Source: Heyndrickxia sporothermodurans
GTDB taxonomy: Bacteria > Bacillota > Bacilli > Bacillales > Bacillaceae_C
Length of the DNA: 15,239 nucleotides
Strand: one strand, 5' to 3'
NCBI RefSeq assembly: GCF_016785185.1
Contig: NZ_JAEKDY010000087.1
Position numbers and translations under genes: made by a program. Shown here piece after piece: positions 6,018-13,018 of the stretch. Position 1 is the stretch's first letter; each line of letters opens with the position of its first letter. The notes beneath the pieces are model-generated. The model saw only the letters and a program-made list of their open reading frames with translations, did not search any database and was not told the origin of the DNA.

Positions 6018-6045
6018 ATTATACTCAAAGTCAAATGGATTTCAA
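6018..6045 (-). promoter_or_regulatory. Sigma-A promoter of the purine permease leader
   Basis: On the - strand TTGAAA (6040-6045), a 16-nt spacer and a perfect TATAAT (6018-6023). Transcription would start near 6011, at the 5' edge of the extended P1 stem of the riboswitch. Confidence 0.75.
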
Positions 6046-6089
6046 TAGAACTGAAAAAAGCGTAATTAATCTAATTATTCTTCCTTTTT

Positions 6090-6121
6090 ATATTTAAAGT
6101 TTTTTAATTAACTTTAAATAT
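6090..6121. other. AT-rich perfect hairpin at the end of the GNAT gene
   Basis: A 12-bp perfect inverted repeat ATATTTAAAGTT/AACTTTAAATAT with an 8-nt loop overlaps the stop codon of the acetyltransferase. Neither strand has a T tract after it, so it is not a standard intrinsic terminator. It may stabilise the 3' end of the mRNA. Confidence 0.4.
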
Positions 6122-6664
6122 TATCGATATATCCTTCATATTCCTTCTCCATATCATATGATCACTACCCTCGCCCCAATAATCCTTCAATAAATAATTG
6201 GGTTCTCCAAATTTTTTCTTCCATATTTTCTGTGCATTTTTATAACCGCTATCCAAACAAAATTCTTCAACCCCCTTATGATGCAAAGTAAAAAAGATAC
6301 TATTTAAAAGAATATTTCCTATTCCTTTTCTTTGATAATCAGGATGCACAAATACGGTGCCTATCTCAAATATATTTTTATAAGCGCCCTCTGTACAACG
6401 ATTAATTAGCTCATTCGAAGGGCCGTATGCAATCGATCCAACGATTCTATTTCTTTCTAACGCAATTAAAAAATAATGATTCTTCCCATTACTTTCAAGG
6501 TCACCTTTTAAAATGGTATTCTTTTCTTCTATTTCATGTTCAATCTCCTCAACTAACTCCGATAACCCTTCCCTAGCAAATGTATCCTTAATAACTAAAC
6601 GAAAAAATTCATTCAACTCTTCAATATCCTCTAGCCTCGGCCGTCGTATCTCAACCTTATACAA
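6104..6664 (-). CDS. GNAT family N-acetyltransferase
   Basis: This 186-residue protein has the GNAT fold: an N-terminal EIRRPRLEDIEELNEFF segment (residues 5-21), a middle strand with FLIALERNRIVGSIAYG (65-81) and motif A, TVFVHPDYQRKGIGNILL (103-120), whose QRKGIG loop binds the acetyl-CoA pyrophosphate. It transfers an acetyl group to an unknown amine. The start is TTG (6662-6664) with a GGGGGG site about 7 nt upstream; the ATG inside that run is out of frame. It begins 30 nt after the decarboxylase gene with no terminator between, so the two are probably cotranscribed. Nothing shows a shared pathway. Confidence 0.88.
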   Translation of the reverse strand: MYKVEIRRPRLEDIEELNEFFRLVIKDTFAREGLSELVEEIEHEIEEKNTILKGDLESNGKNHYFLIALERNRIVGSIAYGPSNELINRCTEGAYKNIFEIGTVFVHPDYQRKGIGNILLNSIFFTLHHKGVEEFCLDSGYKNAQKIWKKKFGEPNYLLKDYWGEGSDHMIWRRNMKDISIIFKVN

Positions 6665-6694
6665 TATAATCCCCCCATGAGAAAGTTGCCATCC

Positions 6695-8374
6695 CTACCG
6701 TTTTAAATACTCCCTCATTTTAACCATATATTCCGGTGCGTCAAGTGGATTATTAATAATCATTTCAATGATACAAAGCTTATTTGCCCCTTCGGCTTGT
6801 TTAATTGCATCATCGAGCTCTTTATTCGTTTTTACGACCGCTGTGAATGCACTTTCACCAAATGCTTCCGGAAGCTTCGTATATTCCCAATTAGGTATTT
6901 GATTATATAACTGATTTTCCGTTTTGACATTTAAATACTTCTCGATCGTGTACCCACAATTATTCAAAACAAAAATAATTGGCTTACAGTCGTTGGCAAG
7001 CATCGAACTGATTTCTTGCGCAGTTAACTGCAATGATCCGTCCCCCGTAAATAACAATACTCTCCGCTCCGGTGCTGCAATACATGCACCAAAAGTGGAC
7101 GGTGTTGCATATCCAATGGATTGCCAGCCACCTTGTGTAATATATGTCACACCGCGTGGCAGTCTTATTTGTGATAAACCGTAAAAAAAGCTCCCGGTTT
7201 CACCGATAACAATGTCATTTACTTTTAACATTTGCTGAATACGTGGATAATAGCTTTGAGCAGACAACAGTCCTTCCGGATTTTGCTTTTCCTCAGTATA
7301 AGGTAAAGGGAATTTTGGAATCGGTTCTTCTTGTTTAAATCCTAAGCTTTTTAACGCTTTTATCATATCTTGAGCTAGCACATTCCGATACTCAGCTTGT
7401 CCAATCTTCACTTTATCTGGTTGAATGTCAACCAATTTCAGTGGATCAAGCATCGCTGAAAATTTTGCAGTATTTGAATCTGCCCAAACAAGTCCAATAG
7501 AAATAACGCATTGTGCAGATTCTACGAAACTGCGCACAGCATCACTGCCAAATTGTCCGGCATACATCCCAATGAAATTTGGATGACTTTCATCAAAACC
7601 TCCCTTGCCGAACATCATACTCGCTACCGGTAAGTTCATCGCCTCAGCAAGTGCAAGTGCATCTTGTTGAAGATGAAATCTCATCATTTTCACATCAACA
7701 AGGAAGACGGATTGCTCGCTGCTTTCTAACAATTGTTTAGCATGAGCAAGTGCCGCTTGCAATGTTTTTGGATTGGTCACAGGGGATTTTGGCAGCATGG
7801 GCTTACGCATCACTATTGGCTTCATTACTAAATCATCAGCAATTACCAAATATACCGGCTTCTTCTTTTCTTTTGCTATATGAATCGCTGTTGGAATTTC
7901 CAGCATTGCATTTTCGGGGGTAACTTTAGCAGTATACGCTGTAATGGGTTCATATACTTTACGAAACGTATCAAAATTTCCATCCATTAATGTATGGTGC
8001 ATTAACTTATGCTCCTGTTGATCTATCGATGGTGGAGCCCCCACAATATGAATAACAGGTACATGTTCACTATTGGAACCAGCAATCGCATTACAAGCAC
8101 TCAATTCGCCTACGCCAAAAGTAGTTATCAGCGCTGCTATTCCCTTAACCCTCGCATAACCATCAGCTGCATATCCTGAATTAAGTTCATTACGACCGTT
8201 CACAAAATTGATTCCCTCATATTTCTCCAAATGATCAAGCAATGAAAAATTAAAGTCTCCAGGAACACCGAATATTTCAGTAATCCCTTCATTTTTCAAA
8301 CAATCAAACAAATATTCACCTAGCACTACCTGTACTTCATTTCCTACTACTGAACTCTCACGATTGTTAGACAT
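6695..8374 (-). CDS. ipdC: ThDP-dependent 2-keto-acid decarboxylase (indolepyruvate/phenylpyruvate type)
   Basis: A 559-residue member of the pyruvate/indolepyruvate decarboxylase family. Counting from this start: FGVPGD (35-40), catalytic Glu63 in RNELNSGYAADGYAR, the HH pair in MHHTLMDG (126-127) that separates these decarboxylases from acetolactate synthases, and the ThDP/Mg site GDGS (444-447) through NNCGYTIE (471-478). It should decarboxylate an aromatic or branched-chain 2-keto acid to the aldehyde, as in the Ehrlich pathway or indole-acetate synthesis; IpdC, KdcA and PDC types cannot be separated by eye. An ATG six codons upstream (8392) is also in frame, but AGGAGAGGA lies 6 nt before the ATG at 8374, so that start is chosen. 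A GNAT gene follows 30 nt later. Confidence 0.9.
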   Translation of the reverse strand: MSNNRESSVVGNEVQVVLGEYLFDCLKNEGITEIFGVPGDFNFSLLDHLEKYEGINFVNGRNELNSGYAADGYARVKGIAALITTFGVGELSACNAIAGSNSEHVPVIHIVGAPPSIDQQEHKLMHHTLMDGNFDTFRKVYEPITAYTAKVTPENAMLEIPTAIHIAKEKKKPVYLVIADDLVMKPIVMRKPMLPKSPVTNPKTLQAALAHAKQLLESSEQSVFLVDVKMMRFHLQQDALALAEAMNLPVASMMFGKGGFDESHPNFIGMYAGQFGSDAVRSFVESAQCVISIGLVWADSNTAKFSAMLDPLKLVDIQPDKVKIGQAEYRNVLAQDMIKALKSLGFKQEEPIPKFPLPYTEEKQNPEGLLSAQSYYPRIQQMLKVNDIVIGETGSFFYGLSQIRLPRGVTYITQGGWQSIGYATPSTFGACIAAPERRVLLFTGDGSLQLTAQEISSMLANDCKPIIFVLNNCGYTIEKYLNVKTENQLYNQIPNWEYTKLPEAFGESAFTAVVKTNKELDDAIKQAEGANKLCIIEMIINNPLDAPEYMVKMREYLKR

Positions 8375-8414
8375 TATACATCCTCTCCTCATACAACTAG
8401 TAGCGGTAAACTCC

Positions 8415-8438
8415 TTACAAAATTCCTCTTATTAACAT
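8415..8438 (-). CDS. Possible leader peptide MLIRGIL upstream of the decarboxylase
   Basis: ATG at 8436-8438 follows GAGGTGT (8441-8447) and is closed by TAA at 8415-8417, giving the 7-residue peptide MLIRGIL about 40 nt before the decarboxylase start. Four of its seven residues are Leu or Ile. If translated it could link decarboxylase expression to charged Leu/Ile tRNA, but no attenuator hairpin is evident and an ORF this short can arise by chance. Confidence 0.2.
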   Translation of the reverse strand: MLIRGIL

Positions 8439-8624
8439 ACACACCTCGATCTTTTGGTTAATTTACCCAACTTATTGCCAAATTATAAATACTTAAATTA
8501 TTAATTTTAATCCTGGATCTTTCTACCAAAAATTGTTGTTCGTTTTATTAAAATGAGATATTTAATCTTATAACCCCAAAAAATATGAATAAACTTTTAC
8601 ATTCGACAATTTCATGTTCGATTC

Positions 8625-8665
8625 CAATAAAAAAGTAAAAACGATCCTTTTATGAAGAATCGTTT
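8625..8665 (-). terminator. Rho-independent terminator of the catabolic operon
   Basis: On the - strand AAACGAT-T-CTT pairs with AAG-G-ATCGTTT (8639-8665; one U-G pair, 11 bp, 5-nt loop), followed by TTTTACTTTTTT. The U-G pair would be a mismatch on the + strand. It lies about 145 nt past the stop of the last operon gene. Confidence 0.75.
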
Positions 8666-8808
8666 CTGATAAAGAATAGAAAGAAAAAACCCCTATTTAA
8701 TATTAACTAAATAATCCCCCGAATAGTCACTTATTGGGTAATAGGTTTATTTGAATATATGGGTCTTCTTTCTTTACAATATATAAGTTTTCATAAGGTG
8801 GCATCCAC

Positions 8809-9966
8809 TTACTCCACTTCTATCAAAACTGCTGCTCCTTGACCTCCACCACCGCATAAGGAGGCAATACCTTTTCCTCCTCCACGACGTTTAAGTTCAA
8901 AGGCAAGAGTTAATAATGTCCTAAACCCACTAGCACCTAAAGGATGACCTAGGGCAATCGCACCACCATTCACATTAACTATATCACTTGGTAACCCTAA
9001 TTTGCGTTGAGAAGCGATCACAACGCTCGCAAAAGCTTCGTTAATTTCAAACAGATCAATATCTGATAATCTTAATTTTGTACGCTCCAGCAACGACTTG
9101 ATTGCATTTGCGGGTTGCAAATGTAGTGTAGGAACCGGTCCGGCTACGAAAGCCCAATCGATGATCGTAGCAAGTGGTGCTTTGCCAATTTTTTCACAAG
9201 TATCTACATTTGAAATTAGACCGGCACTAGCACCATCTGACATTTGACTGGCATTTCCAGCAGTAATCGTTCCACTTTCTTCAAATGCAGGTCTTAGCAT
9301 TTGTAATTTTTGAAGGGTGGTTTGAGGGCGTATACATTCATCTTCAGTGATAAGTTGATCAGAAATGGGAACCCCCACAATCTCTTCCTTAAATATCCCG
9401 GAGACCTGAGCTCTGGCGGCCCTTAGTTGTGATTGTTTTGCATATTCGTCCTGCTCTTGGCGATTAATATTAAATTGGCGATTCGCCTTTTCAGATATTC
9501 CGCCCATCGATTCATTGGAGAGTGCACACCATAGTCCATCGTCTAGCGAATCTTTAAATTCTACTGATCCCATTTTGACATCTTTGCGTAGTGTAGAAAA
9601 ATGCGGAGCATTCGTCATAGATTCAAAACCACCAACAACGAATAGATCCCCTTCGCTCCTTTCTATTCGACGAGCAGCATCAGCTACAGCTGCTAAACTA
9701 GCAAGGCAAACATTGTTTAATGTGATGGCTGGTGTATTAATATCCATCCCAGCATTAAACACAACTTGACGTGCCGGATTTTGACCCTGTCCGGCTTGAA
9801 TAACGTGACCAAAAATAGCACCGTCGGCTTGTGCTGCTATAGGATAACGACGAATCAACTCAGAAACTGTATTAACACCTAGTTCAATCGCTGATTTAGA
9901 GTGGAACATCCCTTTGAACCTACCAATCGGGGTACGAACACCATCTATCAAAACAGCCTTTTTCAA
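8809..9966 (-). CDS. Acetyl-CoA C-acyltransferase (thiolase), catalytically intact
   Basis: A 385-residue thiolase of normal length. All catalytic elements are present (numbering from the chosen start): nucleophile Cys87 in NNVCLASLAA, NEAFA with Asn309, His341 in GGAIALGHPLGASG and Cys371 in SLCGGGGQG. The loop after the nucleophile reads CLAS where many thiolases have CxSG. It should cleave a 3-ketoacyl-CoA such as acetoacetyl-CoA with CoA, or run in reverse. A GTG three codons upstream (9973-9975) is in frame but overlaps the ribosome site; AGGGTGA is 5 nt before TTG 9964-9966, giving the usual LKKAVLIDGVRTP beginning. It is the last gene of the operon, 61 nt after the transporter, and a terminator follows. 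Confidence 0.92.
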   Translation of the reverse strand: MKKAVLIDGVRTPIGRFKGMFHSKSAIELGVNTVSELIRRYPIAAQADGAIFGHVIQAGQGQNPARQVVFNAGMDINTPAITLNNVCLASLAAVADAARRIERSEGDLFVVGGFESMTNAPHFSTLRKDVKMGSVEFKDSLDDGLWCALSNESMGGISEKANRQFNINRQEQDEYAKQSQLRAARAQVSGIFKEEIVGVPISDQLITEDECIRPQTTLQKLQMLRPAFEESGTITAGNASQMSDGASAGLISNVDTCEKIGKAPLATIIDWAFVAGPVPTLHLQPANAIKSLLERTKLRLSDIDLFEINEAFASVVIASQRKLGLPSDIVNVNGGAIALGHPLGASGFRTLLTLAFELKRRGGGKGIASLCGGGGQGAAVLIEVE

Positions 9967-10005
9967 TTGAATCACCCTTATATTTGAAATTTTATCACTA
10001 AAAAT

Positions 10006-10042
10006 TCATGTCAATGAATTTAATAAGTCATGTCAATGAGTT
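10006..10042. repeat. Direct repeat across the stop codon of the transporter gene
   Basis: TCATGTCAATGAATT at 10006-10020 recurs as TCATGTCAATGAGTT at 10028-10042 (14 of 15 identical, 22-nt offset). The second copy encodes the last codons and stop of the transporter; the first lies in the gap. It looks like a small local duplication. Confidence 0.7.
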
Positions 10043-11353
10043 CCGATACGTTTCGCGTGCATATAAAGTAGCAATAATACTAAGCACCCCAAGTGCAATT
10101 AGATAGATTGCAATCGGCCAGTACTGACCATCGAATTTTGCTAGCAAAGCAGTAGCAATAATCGGTGAAAATCCTCCCGCGAGAATCGCTCCAATTTGAT
10201 AACCGATTGATGCACCACTTAACCGTGTCTTTGTAGAAAAGAGTTCGGAATAATACACAGCCTGCGGTCCGTAAACAGCATCATGTAAAACATTCAAGCC
10301 TAGGATAATTCCAATTGTTATCAAAAAAACGGAGCCCGAATTCATAAACCAGAAAAAAGGAAAAACAAATAATGTTGAAGCAACTGTTCCAAATAAATAT
10401 ACTGGCTTTCGTCCGATCTTATCGGATAAGTAAGACCATAGTGGCATCGTAACAAATCCAATAGCCGAAGAGATCATCACTGCATTGAGTCCAACCGAGC
10501 GATCAATCCCATGTGTACTTACAAGATAAGTCAGAATAAATACGGAATAAACGTAAAACACAGCATTTTGTACTAATTTCATTCCAATCGTTAAAAACAA
10601 TGGTTTCTTCTGATTACGTAGAACAGTTATAACTGGCCGTTTCTCTTGTTGCTTTTTTTCTGCAACGTCTAGGAATACTGGTGATTCACTCACCTTTAAA
10701 CGAATATAGAGTCCAATCGTAACAAGCACAATGCTTAATAAAAATGGAATTCTCCAGCCCCAATTGAGGAAGGCTTCATTTGACATGTTTGTTGATACGA
10801 ATGAAAATACACCCGTGGATAGAAGGAGCCCTGCAGGAACTCCCATTTGTGGAAAGCTTCCGAAAAGTCCCCGTTTCCCCTTCGGTGCATGTTCCACAGC
10901 CATTACTACAGCTGATCCCCATTCGCCACCGATGGCAAATCCCTGTATAACACGTAGGAGACTAATTAATAGTGGTGCAAGTACTCCAACTGAATGGTAC
11001 GATGGGAGTAATCCCATGAAGAATGTAGATATTCCCATAAGCAAAAGAGAAATCGTTAGTACTTTCTTTCGTCCTAGCTTATCTCCATAATGCCCGAATA
11101 CCATACTTCCAAGCGGTCGAGCGATGAATCCTGCCGCATAAGAGCCAAATGCAGCTAATGTCCCATATAGTGGATCAAAATTAGGAAAAAATAATGCTGG
11201 AAAAACAAGTGCAGCCGCCGTTCCATATAGATAGAAATCATACCATTCTATCGTCGTTCCTATAAAACTAGCGAGAGCAACTTTTCGATGCTCCTTGGAA
11301 AAGTCCTTTTCCTTTTCTATTATTTCCTTTTCAATCAATAGACTTTGAGCCAA
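10028..11353 (-). CDS. MFS transporter, metabolite:H+ symporter (MHS) family
   Basis: A 441-residue, twelve-helix transporter. The MHS signature EWYDFYLYG (residues 36-44) follows a charged N-terminus, and the MFS loop 2-3 motif GHYGDKLGRKK is at 87-97. RVIQGFAIGGEWGSAV and the second-half loop SYLSDKIGRKPVY are also typical. The family imports organic acids or zwitterions with protons (citrate, shikimate, dicarboxylates, aromatic acids, betaine). It sits between CoA-ligase and thiolase genes, so uptake of the acid activated by the ligase is the natural inference; the exact substrate is unknown. The start is TTG (11351-11353) with GAGGAGGGG about 7 nt upstream. It begins 73 nt after the DUF35 gene with no terminator between. 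Confidence 0.92.
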   Translation of the reverse strand: MAQSLLIEKEIIEKEKDFSKEHRKVALASFIGTTIEWYDFYLYGTAAALVFPALFFPNFDPLYGTLAAFGSYAAGFIARPLGSMVFGHYGDKLGRKKVLTISLLLMGISTFFMGLLPSYHSVGVLAPLLISLLRVIQGFAIGGEWGSAVVMAVEHAPKGKRGLFGSFPQMGVPAGLLLSTGVFSFVSTNMSNEAFLNWGWRIPFLLSIVLVTIGLYIRLKVSESPVFLDVAEKKQQEKRPVITVLRNQKKPLFLTIGMKLVQNAVFYVYSVFILTYLVSTHGIDRSVGLNAVMISSAIGFVTMPLWSYLSDKIGRKPVYLFGTVASTLFVFPFFWFMNSGSVFLITIGIILGLNVLHDAVYGPQAVYYSELFSTKTRLSGASIGYQIGAILAGGFSPIIATALLAKFDGQYWPIAIYLIALGVLSIIATLYARETYRNSLT

Positions 11354-11426
11354 AACAAACCCCTCCTCTATTTACATTTAACTATTTTAAAAAACTTGTT
11401 GAACTTACATAAAGGTAAAAGTTAAT

Positions 11427-11852
11427 TTAGTTATCTGACAACCTAGTGAAAAAAGGCATCCAGACTTGATTACATTTTGTAAAACTTACTTGTAATGGTA
11501 AACCTATTTGTAAATCTTGATCTGAGTCGAGCAACAGATGGGTCATCATCGTTGGTCCTTCTTCTAACTTAACCACTCCAAGAATATAAGGAGTCACATC
11601 TTGCCAAGCAGGATGTCCTGGCCTATGTACAACACCCCATGTTTTCAACCGCGCTTTCCCGGAAGCCTTTTTCCACTCTAATTGATTGCCCCAGCAATAT
11701 GGACATAACGTTCGTGGGTAAAAAATCCATTGATCGCAATCTGTACATTTTTGTAAATAAAATTCATGTCTCGCTATTGCATCCCAGAATGGTTTTGAAA
11801 CAGTGGTTATCGTAGGACCGGGAACGACGAGATGTTCATACTTCTCACTCAT
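11427..11852 (-). CDS. Zn-ribbon / OB-fold (DUF35) acyl-CoA-binding partner protein
   Basis: This 141-residue protein has a rubredoxin-like zinc ribbon, Cys36-x2-Cys39 and Cys50-x2-Cys53 (CTDCDQWIFYPRTLCPYC), followed by an OB-fold with ATG-proximal helix FWDAIARHEFYLQKC before it. Members sit next to thiolase-like genes; the OB-fold can bind acyl-CoA and the protein forms a tight complex with its partner, as in ChsH2-Ltp2 and in the archaeal thiolase/HMG-CoA synthase complex. Here the start ATG overlaps the stop of the thiolase-like gene by 4 nt (ATGA), indicating translational coupling and a 1:1-type complex. GGGGGTGGAG lies just upstream of the ATG. Confidence 0.93.
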   Translation of the reverse strand: MSEKYEHLVVPGPTITTVSKPFWDAIARHEFYLQKCTDCDQWIFYPRTLCPYCWGNQLEWKKASGKARLKTWGVVHRPGHPAWQDVTPYILGVVKLEEGPTMMTHLLLDSDQDLQIGLPLQVSFTKCNQVWMPFFTRLSDN

Positions 11853-13018
11853 GACTCCACCCCCAGTACCAAAGCTGTAGCTTCACTTAACGTCGCACCA
11901 TTTCCGGTAACGAGTGCGAGCTCTGCATTTCGAATTTGTCGAGAAGTTGCTTCGTGCCTTAGCTGACGCACAGCTTCGATTATATGGGACATACCTCCAG
12001 CAAGATCTGCTTGCCCAACCCCAAGTTGACCTCCATGAGTATTGAGTGGCCAATCCCCATCGTGTCCAAATGAATGGTCTTTCATCCAATCACCAAATTT
12101 TCCAGGTGCGCACAAACCAGCATTTTCAATCGTGATACCTACAACGCTCGTGTAGCAATCATATAAAGAAAGTAAATCGATATCTTGTACACTTACATTT
12201 GCTTGACCAAGTGCAGCTGAAATAGCATATGATAATGGTGCCGATTCTAAAGCCGGAGCATGACTGACAGCCCGGTGAGTGATTTTTTCCCCTGCACCAA
12301 GTAAAAAAACCGGTGGATGGCCTCCACTAGGTAGATTATCTTTAGAGGTGACAACGAAGGCTGCACCACCACCAACCGGCATTACAATTTCAAATAAATG
12401 CATCGGATCGATAATCAGTGGTGAATTTAAAACTTCCTCAACGGAAAGTGGTTTCCCATAGAAAATTGCATTCGGATTAAGTTGAGCATTTTTTCTTGCC
12501 CAATGTGCAATAAGAGCAAATTGTTCTTGAGTTGATCCATATTCCTCCATGTGTTGCTGTTTCAATAAGGCATATGAAGTATTGGCACCCGATGCTCCGA
12601 ATGGTACATCGAATTCCCGAATGGGGTTTCGATTAGGTGAACGTGGATTTCCATTTCTTTCATTCGTATTCGCCAGTACACAAACAACTGTTTCACACAT
12701 CCCAGCTTCAATGGCTGTTGCAGCTCGCCACAACATTCCTGCAGCGGTTGCTCCTCCAAGATCGACCACATTTGAAACTTTCGGTTCAAGACCAAGATAC
12801 TCCGCTACTGTTGCTGGTACATGTTGTGGAGTTTCACCCACTTGTGGACCGACTAAAAGACCATCAATCCTTTCTTTATCTAGCCCAGCATCTTGGACCG
12901 CTAATCGAACCGACTCTGCAATTAATCCTAAAGTCGTTGCTCCATCTGTATAACGAACCGGAGTAAGTTCCGCAATACCGATGATTGCGCAATTTGGAAC
13001 ACGTCGCTTGATCATCAT
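11849..13018 (-). CDS. Thiolase-like protein lacking catalytic Cys (SCP-x/Ltp type)
   Basis: A 389-residue thiolase-fold protein. The segment aligning with the nucleophile region reads VVDLGGATAAGM (residues 84-95), with Thr91 where Cys is expected. The GHP histidine motif is replaced by GVGQAD (333-338), and the last CxG motif by VTGNGAT (370-376). YDCYT (286-290) and NTHGGQLG (326-333) are typical of the lipid-transfer/SCP-x branch. It therefore cannot act as a normal thiolase. Relatives such as Ltp2 work as retro-aldolases with a DUF35 partner, using Tyr residues. Its ATG overlaps the ligase stop (ATGA), and its stop overlaps the DUF35 start. AAAGGAG lies 6 nt before the ATG. A structural or acyl-transfer role is also possible. 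Confidence 0.88.
   Translation of the reverse strand: MMIKRRVPNCAIIGIAELTPVRYTDGATTLGLIAESVRLAVQDAGLDKERIDGLLVGPQVGETPQHVPATVAEYLGLEPKVSNVVDLGGATAAGMLWRAATAIEAGMCETVVCVLANTNERNGNPRSPNRNPIREFDVPFGASGANTSYALLKQQHMEEYGSTQEQFALIAHWARKNAQLNPNAIFYGKPLSVEEVLNSPLIIDPMHLFEIVMPVGGGAAFVVTSKDNLPSGGHPPVFLLGAGEKITHRAVSHAPALESAPLSYAISAALGQANVSVQDIDLLSLYDCYTSVVGITIENAGLCAPGKFGDWMKDHSFGHDGDWPLNTHGGQLGVGQADLAGGMSHIIEAVRQLRHEATSRQIRNAELALVTGNGATLSEATALVLGVES

Larger units (their letters stand above)
8393..8808. other. Intergenic region between thiolase and decarboxylase genes
   Basis: This AT-rich stretch contains the terminator of the catabolic operon (8625-8665) and the leader of the decarboxylase gene, including a possible 7-codon leader ORF at 8415-8438. 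I could not name a decarboxylase promoter with confidence, and I see no T-box, riboswitch or further gene. Confidence 0.6.

Noticed and set aside
8375..8392. Upstream in-frame ATG for the decarboxylase (MRRGCI extension)
   Set aside because: No ribosome site precedes it; those codons themselves form the AGGAGAGGA site for the ATG at 8374.
9967..9975. GTG start of the thiolase three codons upstream
   Set aside because: It overlaps the AGGGTGA ribosome site that is correctly spaced for the TTG at 9966.
12549..12966. Overlapping + strand ORFs inside the thiolase-like gene
   Set aside because: Antisense shadows of a well-supported coding frame; no start signals.
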